From Actinoplanes italicus (GTDB lineage Bacteria > Actinomycetota > Actinomycetes > Mycobacteriales > Micromonosporaceae): DNA of 64,000 nucleotides. Location of the stretch: assembly GCF_003001815.1 (NCBI RefSeq), contig NZ_PVMZ01000018.1, positions 124,001 through 188,000 on the forward strand, read 5' to 3'. Positions 26,216 through 34,472 of this stretch are shown here, piece by piece. The notes under the pieces were generated by a model that made no database searches, was not told the DNA's origin, and was given only the letters and a program-made list of their open reading frames with translations. Numbering within the stretch: position 1 is the stretch's first letter; every line of letters begins with the position of its first letter. The position numbers were made by a program, and so were the translations under genes.

Positions 26216-27391
26216 ATGCATCCCGACACCCGCGTCGTCCACATCCCTGTTCCGGTTCCGGACAGCACGCCGCTGAGCGTCCCGCTGTATCAGACGTCCT
26301 CGTTCGCGTTCGACGATCCGGATCCGCTGGCCGACGGGCTGAACCGGCCCGACGGGTCCTACGTCTACTCCCGCTTCGCCAACCCGACCGTGCGCGCCCT
26401 GGAGGAGGCGGTCGCGGAACTGGAGGGTGGCGCCGCCGCGATCGCCACCGGCTCCGGGATGGGCGCCGTGTCGCTGCTGCTGCACAGCCTGCTGCGCGCC
26501 GGCGATCACGTCATCGCCCAGCACACCCTCTACGGCGGCACCCATGCGGCGCTGCGCAAACTCGCCGATCGCTACGACCTCACCATCTCCTTCGTCACGG
26601 GGCACGATCCCGAGGAGGTACGGAACGCGATCACCCCGCGGACACGGATCCTCTACCTGGAGACGATCGCCAATCCGACCGGTCACTCGAGCGACCTACC
26701 TGCCCTCGCACCGATCGCCAGAGAGGCCGGGGTGGTGACGATCGTCGACAACACGTTCGCCACTCCGCTGCTGTGCCGGCCGATCGACCACGGCGCCGAC
26801 GTGGTGCTCCACTCGGTGACGAAGTTCCTGGGCGGGCACAGCGACGTGACCGGCGGCATCGCGGTCTTCGCCGACGACGCCCTGTACCGCGAGGTGTGGG
26901 GCGAGGCGGTCGAGTTCGGTTCGGTCACCGACCCGTTCGCGGCCTGGCTGACGCTTCGCGGCCTGCAGACCCTGCCGCTGCGGATCGCCCGGCACACGGA
27001 CAACGTGGCGCGGGTCGCCGGGTTCCTGGCCGATCATCCGGCGGTCGAGCGTGTGCTGTGGACCGGCGCGCCCGGCCATCCCAGTCATGCGGTCGCCACG
27101 TCGTACGTCCGCGGCTTCGCCGCTCCCTTCTGTTTCGATCTGGCCGGCGGTTACGAGGCGGGCCTCACATTCCAGAAGGCGGTACGGGTGATCAAGCTCG
27201 CACCGTCGCTGGGCGGCACACAGACCCTGATCCTGCACCCGGCGTCGAGTTCGCACCGCCAGCTCGACGCCGACCAGTTGCGGGCCGCCTCGATCGGCCC
27301 CGGCACGATCCGGATCGCGGTCGGCATCGAGCACCCCGACGACCTGATCGACGACCTCCGTCAGGCATTGGATGGTTTCCCGGCCCGCTGA
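26216..27391 (+). CDS. Cys/Met metabolism PLP enzyme (methionine gamma-lyase / cystathionine gamma-synthase family)
   Basis: This is a cytoplasmic trans-sulfuration-family enzyme of 391 residues. Family landmarks are YSRFANPTVRALEEAVAELE, ATGSGMGAVSLLL, YGGTHAALR, IVDNTFATPLLCRP, the PLP-binding lysine K203 in HSVTKFLGGHSD, and SLGGTQTLILHPASSSHR near the C-terminus. These do not separate gamma-lyase, gamma-synthase and O-acylhomoserine sulfhydrylase; divergence from a MocR regulator favours a catabolic gamma-lyase (inference). The ATG at 26216 is chosen because MHPDTR is the usual start of the family, although GGAGG lies only one base upstream; longer frames would run back into the operator. 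Confidence 0.88.
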   Translation: MHPDTRVVHIPVPVPDSTPLSVPLYQTSSFAFDDPDPLADGLNRPDGSYVYSRFANPTVRALEEAVAELEGGAAAIATGSGMGAVSLLLHSLLRAGDHVIAQHTLYGGTHAALRKLADRYDLTISFVTGHDPEEVRNAITPRTRILYLETIANPTGHSSDLPALAPIAREAGVVTIVDNTFATPLLCRPIDHGADVVLHSVTKFLGGHSDVTGGIAVFADDALYREVWGEAVEFGSVTDPFAAWLTLRGLQTLPLRIARHTDNVARVAGFLADHPAVERVLWTGAPGHPSHAVATSYVRGFAAPFCFDLAGGYEAGLTFQKAVRVIKLAPSLGGTQTLILHPASSSHRQLDADQLRAASIGPGTIRIAVGIEHPDDLIDDLRQALDGFPAR

Positions 27392-27443
27392 ACGGGCATC
27401 GACAGGGGTGCAGGACATTCACCACCGGACAGGAGGCCCCCCG

Positions 27444-27665
27444 ATGGCCGGGAACGAACACGAGGTCAACCGCAGCGCGAAGACCGGCAAGTTCGTCAAG
27501 GAGAGCACCACGCAGCGGAATCCGAGCACCACGACCACCGAGCAGGTGGGTGGTGACTCCGGCCACGGTGACCGCGAGGTCAACCGGAGCGCGAAGACCG
27601 GCAAGTTCGTCACGAAGACCACCACTGAGCTGCACCCCGGCACCACCGAGACACAGCAGCGCTGA
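27444..27665 (+). CDS. Small two-repeat protein (EVNRSAKTGKFV repeats)
   Basis: The protein is 73 residues with AGGAGG eight bases upstream of the ATG. The identical 12-residue word EVNRSAKTGKFV occurs twice (about 7-18 and 45-56), each followed by a Thr-rich stretch (ESTTQRNPSTTTTEQ; TKTTTELHPGTTETQQ). The sequence is hydrophilic with no membrane helix or signal. Small proteins with one or two such VNR.xxTGKFV units occur in actinobacteria and are of unknown function as far as I know. It sits alone between the lyase and a strong terminator. Confidence 0.8.
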   Translation: MAGNEHEVNRSAKTGKFVKESTTQRNPSTTTTEQVGGDSGHGDREVNRSAKTGKFVTKTTTELHPGTTETQQR

Positions 27666-27677
27666 CGTCTCTCGGCA

Positions 27678-27715
27678 AAGGGCCGCCCTCCACGCACCGG
27701 TGGAGGGCGGCCCTT
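27678..27715. terminator. Strong hairpin terminator
   Basis: A perfect 16-bp stem (arms 27678-27693 and 27700-27715) with a six-base loop lies 12 bases after the small repeat protein and is followed by GCTTT. It insulates the TetR-MMPL unit from upstream transcription. Confidence 0.9.
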
Positions 27716-27719
27716 GCTT

Positions 27720-27749
27720 TGCACCTAGTGCAACGATGCACTTAGTGTA
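27720..27749. promoter_or_regulatory. Double TetR operator
   Basis: Two 13-bp dyads, TGCACCTAGTGCA (27720-27732) and TGCACTTAGTGTA (27737-27749), are separated by four bases (centres 17 bp apart). They end five bases before the tetR start. The first is a perfect palindrome apart from its centre. Both match the TGCAC-N3-GTGCA form common for TetR repressors of exporters. Confidence 0.8.
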
Positions 27750-27754
27750 GAAGC

Positions 27755-28354
27755 GTGACCATCGATCGCCGGGCGGCGCTGAAGGCACGTCACCGGCGCG
27801 CCATCCTCGACGCGGCGAACGCCTTGATCTCCGAGGGTGTCCGGTTCAGCGTCGACCAGCTCGCCGAGCGCGCCGACGTCTCCCGGCGCACCATCTTCAA
27901 CCACTTCGCGTCGATCGACGACGTGGTGACCACGGTCTGCACCGAGATGCTCGCCGTGGTGATCGACGGCTTCCGCACCAACGTCACGTCCGGTGAGCGG
28001 GCGTCGATGTTCGCCGACGTCGCCGGGGCCCTCCGGGTGACCGACGTGCCCGGCATCATCGGCTATCTGTGGCGGGCGCTCGGCGGGTTCGCGCCCGGCG
28101 ACCCGCAGGCCACCCAGATCTTCCAGGCCACCTTCACGCGAACGTCGGAGGAGATGGCCCGGGAACTGGCCCGCCGCTACCCGGAAGCCGACCCGCTCGA
28201 CGCCGCGATCCTCGTCAGCTCGCTGATGAACGGCGTCGTCGTGATCGCCACCCACTGGATCGGCGTGACCGCCGCGGGGACCGACCAGCATTCCCGTGAT
28301 CTGTGGCGCAACCTGCTTGAACGCATGATCGAAACTGTCCGCACCGGCTATTAG
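27755..28354 (+). CDS. TetR-family regulator of the adjacent MMPL exporter
   Basis: This is a 199-residue repressor. The N-terminal HTH is canonical: RHRRAILDAANALISEGVRFSVDQLAERADVSRRTIFNHFASID (about 8-55). The ligand-binding part is all alpha. The GTG at 27755 directly follows a double operator, which implies autoregulation, and the exporter gene begins 15 bases after its stop in the same transcript. Such pairs usually respond to the lipid or drug exported. Confidence 0.92.
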   Translation: MTIDRRAALKARHRRAILDAANALISEGVRFSVDQLAERADVSRRTIFNHFASIDDVVTTVCTEMLAVVIDGFRTNVTSGERASMFADVAGALRVTDVPGIIGYLWRALGGFAPGDPQATQIFQATFTRTSEEMARELARRYPEADPLDAAILVSSLMNGVVVIATHWIGVTAAGTDQHSRDLWRNLLERMIETVRTGY

Positions 28355-28369
28355 AAGGACCGAGACACA

Positions 28370-30826
28370 TTGGCCGAGTTTCTCTACCGCGTGGGCCGCT
28401 TCTGTGCCCGGCGGGCCGGGGTCGTCCTGGCGTCATGGTTGGTGATCCTGGGCCTCGCCGTCACCGGCTACTTCGTCGCCCGGGGTGAGCTGTCCCCGGT
28501 CGTCGACATCCCCGGCACCGAGACCGCGAAGGTGAGCGAACGCCTCGGCGAACGGCTGCCCGTCGCGGCCGGCGGCAACGGCAAGATCGTCTTCCGCACC
28601 CCCGACGGGGCGCAGCTGACCGAAGCCCAGCGGGCCGGGATCACCGCGCTGCTCAAGTCGACCGCTGAGCTCGAGGGCGTCGGCTCGACCACCGACCCGT
28701 TCGCCATCGAGAAGCAGATCGCCGACCGGCAGGCGCAGGTCGACGACGGTCTCAAACAGATCGCCGACGGCCGCGCCCAGATCAATGACGGCCAGCAGCA
28801 GCTCAACCAGGCCAAGAGCTTCTGGGACAGCCTGTCGGCCGCCGACCGGGCGAAGGTCGAGACCCAGCAGGCGACCCTCATCGAGAAGAGCAAGGAGCTG
28901 GAGGCGCAGGCCGCGAAGCTGGCGCGTGGTCAGCAGCTGCTCGCCATGTCGGCGCCGATCCGTACCGTCTCGGCGGACGGCTCCACCGCGGTGGCGCAGG
29001 TCCAGTTCGAGGTGCCGCAGCTCGACGTCACCCCCGAGACCAAGGAGCGCGTCGTCGAGCACGTCGACGCGGGCCTGCCGGGCGGTGTCGAGGTCCAATA
29101 CTCCAACGAGATCACCCAGGGCCTGCCGGAGCTGGTCGGCGTCGGCGAGGTGGTCGGCCTGATCATCGCGGCGATCACGCTGCTGGTCATGCTGCGTACG
29201 CTCATCGGCGCCGCCCTGCCGATCCTGACCGCCCTGGCCGGCGTCGGTATCGGCGTCACCGCGTCGCTGGCGCTCTCCGGTGCGGTCGAGATGCTGTCGA
29301 TCACCCCGGTGCTCGGCGTCATGCTGGGCCTCGCCGTCGGCATCGACTACTCACTGTTCATCCTCAACCGGCATCGGCGGCAGCTGCTCGACGGCGTGGA
29401 CTTCCAGGAGTCGATCGGCCTGGCCAACGGCACGTCCGGCAACGCGGTGGTGTTCGCCGGGTCGACGGTGCTGGTGGCGCTGCTGGCGCTGAACGTGACC
29501 GGCATCCCGTTCCTCGGCCTGATGGGTACGGTCGCCGCGATCTGTGTGGCCGTGGCCGTACTCCTCGCCGTGACCCTGACCCCTGCCCTGCTCTCGCTGA
29601 TCGGCAACCGCGTCCTCAACCGCAAGGCGAAGGCGCAGTCGAACGCGAAGGTCAAGCCGATGAGCACCGGCCGCGCCGTGACCACGGTTCTGGTCCTGCT
29701 GATCGCGCTGGTCGCGGTGGCGATCCCGGCCATGTCGATGCGGCTGGGCCTGCCCGACGGCTCTTCCGAGGCCCAGGACTCCTCCCAGTACCAGGCGTTC
29801 AAGACCATCGAGCAGAAGTTCGGTGCCGGCGTCAACGGCTCGCTCGTCGTCGTCGCCGACCTGCCGGCCCCGGTCACCGGCGACGACCTGATCGCCGAGC
29901 AGGTCCGGATCGGCACGCTGCTGCTGGCCCAGAACAACGTGTCCGCGGTCGCCCCGATCGGTGCCTCCGCCGACAACCGGACCCTCGGGTTCCAGATCAT
30001 CCCGCAGGAGGGACCGACCACGGCCGAGACCGAGCAGCTGGTCCATGACCTGCGCGGCCTCTCCCCCGTCGCTTCTTCCTCCGGTTCTTCCGGTTCTTCT
30101 TCCGGGGACGTGGTGCTCGGCGTGGCCGGCAGCGCGAGCGGCAACATCGACATCTCGGAGAAACTGGCCGACGCGCTGCCCGGCTATCTGGGGCTGGTCA
30201 TCGGCATCAGCCTGATCATCATGATCCTGGTGTTCCGGTCCATCCTGGTACCGGTCACCGCGACGCTCGGCTTCATCCTGTCGCTGTTCGCCACGTTCGG
30301 CGGTGTCACCGCGATCTTCCAGTGGGGCTGGCTCGGCGCCGTCTTCGGCATCCACGACCCGGGCCCGGTGCTGAGCTTCCTGCCGACCATCCTGATCGGC
30401 ATCCTGTTCGGCCTGGCCATGGACTACCAGCTGTTCCTGGTCTCCGGCATGCGCGAGGCGTACGCCCACGGCGCTCCCGCCCGGCTCGCCGTCCAGCAGG
30501 GCGTGCACGCCGGCCGTACGGTGGTCACCGCGGCCGCCATCATCATGATCAGCGTCTTCGGCGGCTTCATCTTCTCCAACACCGCCATGATCAGGTCGCT
30601 CGGCTTCGGCCTGGCGTTCGGCGTCCTGGTCGACGCCTTCCTGGTCCGCATGCTCCTCATCCCGGCGGTCATGCACCTGCTGGGCAGCTCGGCCTGGTGG
30701 ATCCCCCGCTGGCTCGACCGCATCCTGCCCAACGTGGACGTCGAGGGCGCCGCCCTCGAACGCGCCCACCCGGCCGGCGCCCACCACACCGCCCACGCCG
30801 AACCGGCGGAGCCCGCCCTCCGCTGA
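28370..30826 (+). CDS. MMPL/RND-family membrane exporter
   Basis: This is a large inner-membrane transporter of 818 residues, starting at TTG (28370) with AAGGA upstream. The layout is one helix (about 15-37), a first extracellular domain (about 38-245, with a heptad-like Gln/Asp-rich helical stretch IEKQIADRQAQVDDGLKQIADG), five helices including VGIDYSLFILNRHRRQL, a second extracellular loop, and five further helices with ILFGLAMDYQLFLVSGMREA. The two GxxxDY motifs carry the proton-relay aspartates of the family. Substrate is unknown; lipids or hydrophobic compounds are typical. It is co-transcribed with and probably repressed by the TetR protein just upstream. Confidence 0.93.
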   Translation: MAEFLYRVGRFCARRAGVVLASWLVILGLAVTGYFVARGELSPVVDIPGTETAKVSERLGERLPVAAGGNGKIVFRTPDGAQLTEAQRAGITALLKSTAELEGVGSTTDPFAIEKQIADRQAQVDDGLKQIADGRAQINDGQQQLNQAKSFWDSLSAADRAKVETQQATLIEKSKELEAQAAKLARGQQLLAMSAPIRTVSADGSTAVAQVQFEVPQLDVTPETKERVVEHVDAGLPGGVEVQYSNEITQGLPELVGVGEVVGLIIAAITLLVMLRTLIGAALPILTALAGVGIGVTASLALSGAVEMLSITPVLGVMLGLAVGIDYSLFILNRHRRQLLDGVDFQESIGLANGTSGNAVVFAGSTVLVALLALNVTGIPFLGLMGTVAAICVAVAVLLAVTLTPALLSLIGNRVLNRKAKAQSNAKVKPMSTGRAVTTVLVLLIALVAVAIPAMSMRLGLPDGSSEAQDSSQYQAFKTIEQKFGAGVNGSLVVVADLPAPVTGDDLIAEQVRIGTLLLAQNNVSAVAPIGASADNRTLGFQIIPQEGPTTAETEQLVHDLRGLSPVASSSGSSGSSSGDVVLGVAGSASGNIDISEKLADALPGYLGLVIGISLIIMILVFRSILVPVTATLGFILSLFATFGGVTAIFQWGWLGAVFGIHDPGPVLSFLPTILIGILFGLAMDYQLFLVSGMREAYAHGAPARLAVQQGVHAGRTVVTAAAIIMISVFGGFIFSNTAMIRSLGFGLAFGVLVDAFLVRMLLIPAVMHLLGSSAWWIPRWLDRILPNVDVEGAALERAHPAGAHHTAHAEPAEPALR

Positions 30827-30999
30827 CCCCTTCCGACGCCTCGCTGCCGGTGCGCCACTGCCGGCAGCGAGGCGTCGCCCTTTTCCGCCGCCACCGCGCC
30901 TCCGCCACCGCGCCTCCGCCGCCACGCCTCCGCCAACCGCTTTCGCCGCGTCGGCCGCCGCAGACTCGACGCTCATCGCGATGGCAAGCGTCTCCGCCA

Positions 31000-31138
31000 G
31001 ATCTTGTGACGTTGAGGCGGCCGCGACGGCCGAACCCCACAAGATCCACGCGGCCGGGCACCGCACGACGAAACGTCACCGATCTTGTGGCCTTGGGGCG
31101 GGTACAACGGCCGAACCTAACAAGATCTACGCGGTGAG
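31000..31138. repeat. Two tandem hairpin repeats (GATCTTGT...ACAAGATC)
   Basis: Copy A (31000-31046) and copy B (31081-31127) each start with GATCTTGTG and end with ACAAGATC, share the internal CCGAAC and are followed by ACGCGG; they are offset by 81 bp. Each can fold into a hairpin with an 8-9-bp closing stem. Sequence similarity between copies is clear in the flanks but weaker in the loop. Confidence 0.7.
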
Positions 31139-31650
31139 GATGTCGTACGGAGGCATCACCGATCACGGGCGCTAGAGAGCCTTCGCGGTCAGGGTGCGGC
31201 CCGCCAGCCGTAGCTCAGCCGTGGAAGCCGGCCGGCAACGGAGGGCAGCGGGATCGCTTGACCGGCTTGAAGAGCGCGGCCTGATCCGGTGCTCCGGAGA
31301 GCGCCGCCGTGCAGGGCCGGTGGTGCGGCGGTGGGATCACACGTAGCCGTTGCGCGCGATCCTGACGCCGCGATGGTGACGGCAGGCGTCCACGGACCGG
31401 CGGCGTGGGACCTCACCGTTGTTGCCGACGACGTCAGGAGCACACGCAAAGCCTGGATGTGTGCCCCAGCCGTAGCCAAGCCACGTCATGGCAGCTGGAT
31501 TCGAGGGCTGAGACGGGGCTGCCGAGCTGGACCTCGACTGCGAAAGCTCTCTATTTGCCCCTCGCGCGAACTTGGACTTTGACCGCCGTTCCGGCCTGGA
31601 AGAGGATCCAAGATCTGCGACTGCTTGTGGGTCTTGAGCGCCAGGTTCGG

Positions 31651-31714
31651 CCCTGCAGCCCGGCGGCCCTGCAGCCCGGCGGCCCTGCAGCCCAGCGGCC
31701 CAGCGGCCCAGCGG
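31651..31714. repeat. 8-bp tandem repeat array
   Basis: Eight consecutive 8-mers alternate CCCTGCAG and CCCGGCGG, then become CCCAGCGG three times. The array lies just beyond the 3' end of the F420-reductase-like gene. It has no evident coding role. Confidence 0.8.
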
Positions 31715-31746
31715 TGTCCGAGACTCACGCGGGCGGCGAACAGCGC

Positions 31747-32373
31747 TCAAGATCCGGCTGCGGCGAGCATGGCCCGGACACCGGCGGCGTCGGTGTTGGA
31801 GCCGAACAGGGCGGTTCCGGGTTCCATACGTACGCCCTCGGCCAAGCCGCCGGCCTCGACCGGGTCGAAGCCCAGCCGGTCGACGAGTTCGGCCACCGCG
31901 GCAACGTCGGTGGGGTCGTCGCCGGCGATGGCCATGGCCTTGCGGTGGGGTGAGCCGGCGGGACGGGCCTCCTCCTCCAGCACGTGGTAGCCCATGTGGT
32001 TGAACGCCTTCACGACTCGCGCGCCGGGCAGTGCGGCCCGGACCAGGTTGCTGGTGTCGGCGCGCAGTTCGTCACGGTGACCGTCGACCTCCCACCAGTA
32101 GTTCATGGCGTCGATGACCAGTTTGCCGCTCAACACCCCGGCCGGGACGGTGCGGTGTTTGCCGAGCGGCAGCGCGAGTACGACGACGTCGGCGCGGGTG
32201 GCGGCCTCGGTCGCGGTGACGGCGGTGGCGCCGGGCGCCAGGACACTGACGATGAGGCCGATCTTCGACGGGTCGCCGGAGCCCGCGATCAGGACCCGGT
32301 ATCCGGCCGCGACGGCGAGCCGGGCCAGGACGGTGCCGAGTTTGCCCGCGCCGAGAATGCCGATGGTGGTCAT
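31747..32373 (-). CDS. NADPH-dependent F420 reductase-like oxidoreductase
   Basis: This is a 208-residue Rossmann protein: TTIGILGAGKLGTVLARLAVAAGYRVLIAGSG supplies the dinucleotide-binding GxGxxG, followed by ADVVVLALPLGKH, VIDAMNYWWEVDG, and VVKAFNHMGYHVL. These motifs match the NADP oxidoreductase (coenzyme F420-dependent, PF03807) family, whose members transfer hydride between F420 and NADP or act as related reductases. The ATG at 32373 has GGAAGGGG seven bases upstream; the frame extends a few codons further without a better site. It stands alone between two gene-poor stretches. Confidence 0.85.
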   Translation of the reverse strand: MTTIGILGAGKLGTVLARLAVAAGYRVLIAGSGDPSKIGLIVSVLAPGATAVTATEAATRADVVVLALPLGKHRTVPAGVLSGKLVIDAMNYWWEVDGHRDELRADTSNLVRAALPGARVVKAFNHMGYHVLEEEARPAGSPHRKAMAIAGDDPTDVAAVAELVDRLGFDPVEAGGLAEGVRMEPGTALFGSNTDAAGVRAMLAAAGS

Positions 32374-32950
32374 GACCGAACCCCTTCCAAGTGGTTGACG
32401 TGTCATCCAACTATGGGGGAGCCGACTTTATGCCGGTACGGCCGCCGGACACCCCGCCGGCCGTAGCCGAGCCACCGACAAGCGGCCTGCCGGACGAGCG
32501 GCGCGCACCACACACATCGCCATCCGTAGCCCTCCACCGCCGGCAACCCGCCCATCGCCAGCCGACGCGCCACCTACCCGCCAGCCGTAGCCGATGCCGG
32601 TGAAACACCAGGCGAAGGGCGGGGCCGAGGTACAGCAAGGACTCGCTGACCGCAGGTCAGGCAGGTTCCGAGAGCGAACTGCGGTCGCGGGGGTTCGACT
32701 GCCGGCGGCGCATGAGGCGGGTTCGGAAGTGCTCGGAACCCGCCTCATGTACGGCCGGGCGACCCTTGCGGTGCGCCCGGCACGACGACCGCCGGCGCCT
32801 GCGGGAAGGGTGGCAGGCGACAGCCGGTGAGTGGGGATCGCAGCCCGGCGGTCGCGCTGTCGGGCCGGACCCCCACCTACGGCGCGTCGTGGCCACGGCA
32901 CGGGCATGGTGCGTTCGGCGCGCCGCGCAGGTCGTACCGTAAAAGGATCT
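32374..32950. other. Gene-poor stretch with a large hairpin
   Basis: About 577 bp with no credible gene: the open frames on either strand are arginine/proline-rich, mutually overlapping and without ribosome sites. It contains the hairpin at 32711-32749 and several copies of the short word CCGTAGCC (about 32463, 32525, 32585), also seen near 31207 and 31470. Confidence 0.55.
32711..32749. repeat. 17-bp-arm intergenic hairpin
   Basis: Arms 32711-32727 and 32733-32749 are inverted copies (CATGAGGCGGGTTC... / ...GAACCCGCCTCATG) with one mismatch and a five-base loop. It could end transcription from either side, but it is 200-340 bp from the nearest gene ends. Confidence 0.75.
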
Positions 32951-33637
32951 TCAGCGGGCCAACCAGCCCCCGTCGACCGGAAGGACCGCCCCGTGCACGT
33001 AGCGGGCGGCGTCCGAGGCCAGGAAGACCACCGCGCCCTTGAGATCGTCGGCCTCGCCCCAGCGCCCGGCCGGGATGCGGTCGAGGATCCCCGGCGCCCG
33101 GTCCGGGTCGGCGCGCAGCGCGGACGTGTTGTCGGTGGCCATGTAACCGGGCGCGATGGCGTTGACGTTGACCCCGAAGCCGGCCCACTCGTTGGCGAGT
33201 GCCCTGGTCAGACCGAGGATCGCGTGTTTGCTGGCGGTGTAGGCGGGCACCCGGATGCCGCCCTGGAACGAGAGCATCGACGCGATGTTGATGATCTTCC
33301 CGTGGCCCTGGGCGATCATCCGCTGGCCGGCCGCCTGGGAGAGCTGGAAGGCGGCGTCCAGGTTGACGGTCAGGACGTCGTTCCAGTCACCGGCGGTGAC
33401 CTCGGCGGCGGGTGCCCGGCGGATGATCCCGGCGTTGTTGACGAGGATGTCGATGCGATCCAGTTCGGACACGTACGCGTGCAGGTCCGCGGTGGCCAGG
33501 TCGAGCTCCCTGCTGCCGGGCGCGATCACCGAGGCGCCCGCCTCGGTGAGGGCTTCGGCGCACGCGCGGCCGAGTCCGCGGTTGCCGCCGGTGACGAGAG
33601 CGACCCGCCCGTCCAGGCGGAAGCTGTCCAGAACCAT
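32951..33637 (-). CDS. kduD: KduD-like short-chain dehydrogenase
   Basis: This enzyme is 228 residues, the last gene of the uronate operon. SDR features: VALVTGGNRGLGRACAEAL (cofactor loop), LVNNAGIIRRAPA, the Ser of IASMLSFQGG, and YTASKHAILGLTRALANEW with the catalytic Tyr/Lys; the C-terminus YVHGAVLPVDGGWLAR is typical of 2-dehydro-3-deoxy-gluconate 5-dehydrogenase (KduD), which reduces 2,5-diketo-3-deoxygluconate with NADH. The closely coupled isomerase gene (TGATG overlap) and the GH88-like hydrolase upstream support this over a generic SDR. Cytoplasmic. No KDG kinase or aldolase is nearby, so the end of the pathway must be encoded elsewhere. Confidence 0.85.
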   Translation of the reverse strand: MVLDSFRLDGRVALVTGGNRGLGRACAEALTEAGASVIAPGSRELDLATADLHAYVSELDRIDILVNNAGIIRRAPAAEVTAGDWNDVLTVNLDAAFQLSQAAGQRMIAQGHGKIINIASMLSFQGGIRVPAYTASKHAILGLTRALANEWAGFGVNVNAIAPGYMATDNTSALRADPDRAPGILDRIPAGRWGEADDLKGAVVFLASDAARYVHGAVLPVDGGWLAR

Positions 33638-34461
33638 CAAAGGCCCAGATCGCGCAGCGTGGGCACGGTCTTGCCGACCCAGCTGAGATCGGTGTCCTCG
33701 TGTGCGCCCTGGGTGCGCTGCGATCCGGCGAGGAACCACAGGTAGTAAGTGGTGTAGCCGGGCGCGCTCACGACGGTGTGATAGCCCTCGGGCATCATGT
33801 GCATGCCGTGGTCGCGGACCGTGAAGTTCTCCTCGTAGCCCTCGTCGGTGTACATCCGGCAGATGCCGAAGCCACCGTCCGGCGCGACCCGGAAGTAGTA
33901 CATCTCCTCGTGGGCGGCCTCGGCCGGCAGGTTGTCGTTCTTGTGCCGGTGCGGCGGATAGGTGCTCCAGTTGCCGGACGGGGTGAACGTCTCCCCCACG
34001 ATGAGCCGGCGCGCGGGCAGAGAGGGTTGGGCGATTTCGGTCAGGATCTGGTGGTAGTTGCGGCCGAAGTTCGCCCCTCCCCAGCGGCCGGACGCGACCT
34101 GGGAGGGCCCGATGACGTAGGGGTCGACCGCAAGATCGCTTGGAGCGCTCGGCAGGGCGATCTCCACCGCGTCAAGAGCCGTAATCGAAATGTCAGAATT
34201 AATTGGGATGTAAACCGAATGAGGCTTACCAGCGAACACGTTCGCCCGCCCGCCGACGGCGGCGAACTTCTCTCCTCCGACGGTGAAGTCAGCCGTCCCG
34301 CCGAGGATGACGGCGAGGATCTCACGGTCCCCGGAGGAGCCCGACCACGTCTCCCCGGGCTGCAGTGTGAGCAGCTGGAAGTCCAGCAGCGAGCACGGGT
34401 TGAACGGCAGGGAGTTGAGCCCCGGCTGAGCCGGGATGTTGCAGTGATACCGGTAGTCCAT
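33637..34461 (-). CDS. IolB/KduI-superfamily sugar-acid isomerase
   Basis: This is a double-cupin isomerase of 274 residues (PF04962). The motif block GNWSTYPPHRHKN, EEMYYFRVAPDGGFGICRMYTDEGY, MMPEGYHTVVSAPGYTTYYLWFLAG looks like IolB (5-deoxy-glucuronate isomerase) rather than classical KduI of E. coli; the metal ligands are the histidines of PPHRHK, the Glu of EEMYY and the His of GYHTV. No other inositol-catabolism gene is here. The neighbours are KduD, an unsaturated uronyl hydrolase and an importer, so I infer that it acts at the KduI step (5-keto-4-deoxyuronate isomerisation). It overlaps kduD by one base (TGATG). Confidence 0.82.
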   Translation of the reverse strand: MDYRYHCNIPAQPGLNSLPFNPCSLLDFQLLTLQPGETWSGSSGDREILAVILGGTADFTVGGEKFAAVGGRANVFAGKPHSVYIPINSDISITALDAVEIALPSAPSDLAVDPYVIGPSQVASGRWGGANFGRNYHQILTEIAQPSLPARRLIVGETFTPSGNWSTYPPHRHKNDNLPAEAAHEEMYYFRVAPDGGFGICRMYTDEGYEENFTVRDHGMHMMPEGYHTVVSAPGYTTYYLWFLAGSQRTQGAHEDTDLSWVGKTVPTLRDLGL

Positions 34462-34472
34462 CGTGGATCTCC

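Larger units (their letters stand above)
30827..31746. other. Gene-poor stretch with hairpins and short repeats
   Basis: About 920 bp between the MMPL gene and the F420-reductase-like gene. Short frames exist on both strands (for example a 96-codon minus frame at 31189-31479 and a 97-codon plus frame at 31289-31582), but they overlap each other, lack ribosome sites and resemble no family I know. The stretch holds a C-rich CCTCCGCCACCGCG run (about 30890-30950), two tandem hairpins (31000-31138) and an 8-bp repeat array (31651-31714). It may be a decayed gene region. Confidence 0.6.

Noticed and set aside
30890..30950. C-rich repeat as possible G-quadruplex or protein repeat
   Set aside because: The CCTCCGCCACCGCG words are irregular, short runs typical of high-GC intergenic DNA; no clear structure or function can be argued.
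31189..31582. Overlapping 96- and 97-codon frames on opposite strands
   Set aside because: They overlap each other almost completely, have no ribosome site, and their Ala/Arg/Pro-rich sequences match no family I know.
32390..32950. Several 70-160-codon frames on both strands
   Set aside because: Mutually overlapping, Arg/Pro/Gly-rich and interrupted by the 32711-32749 hairpin; treated as non-coding.
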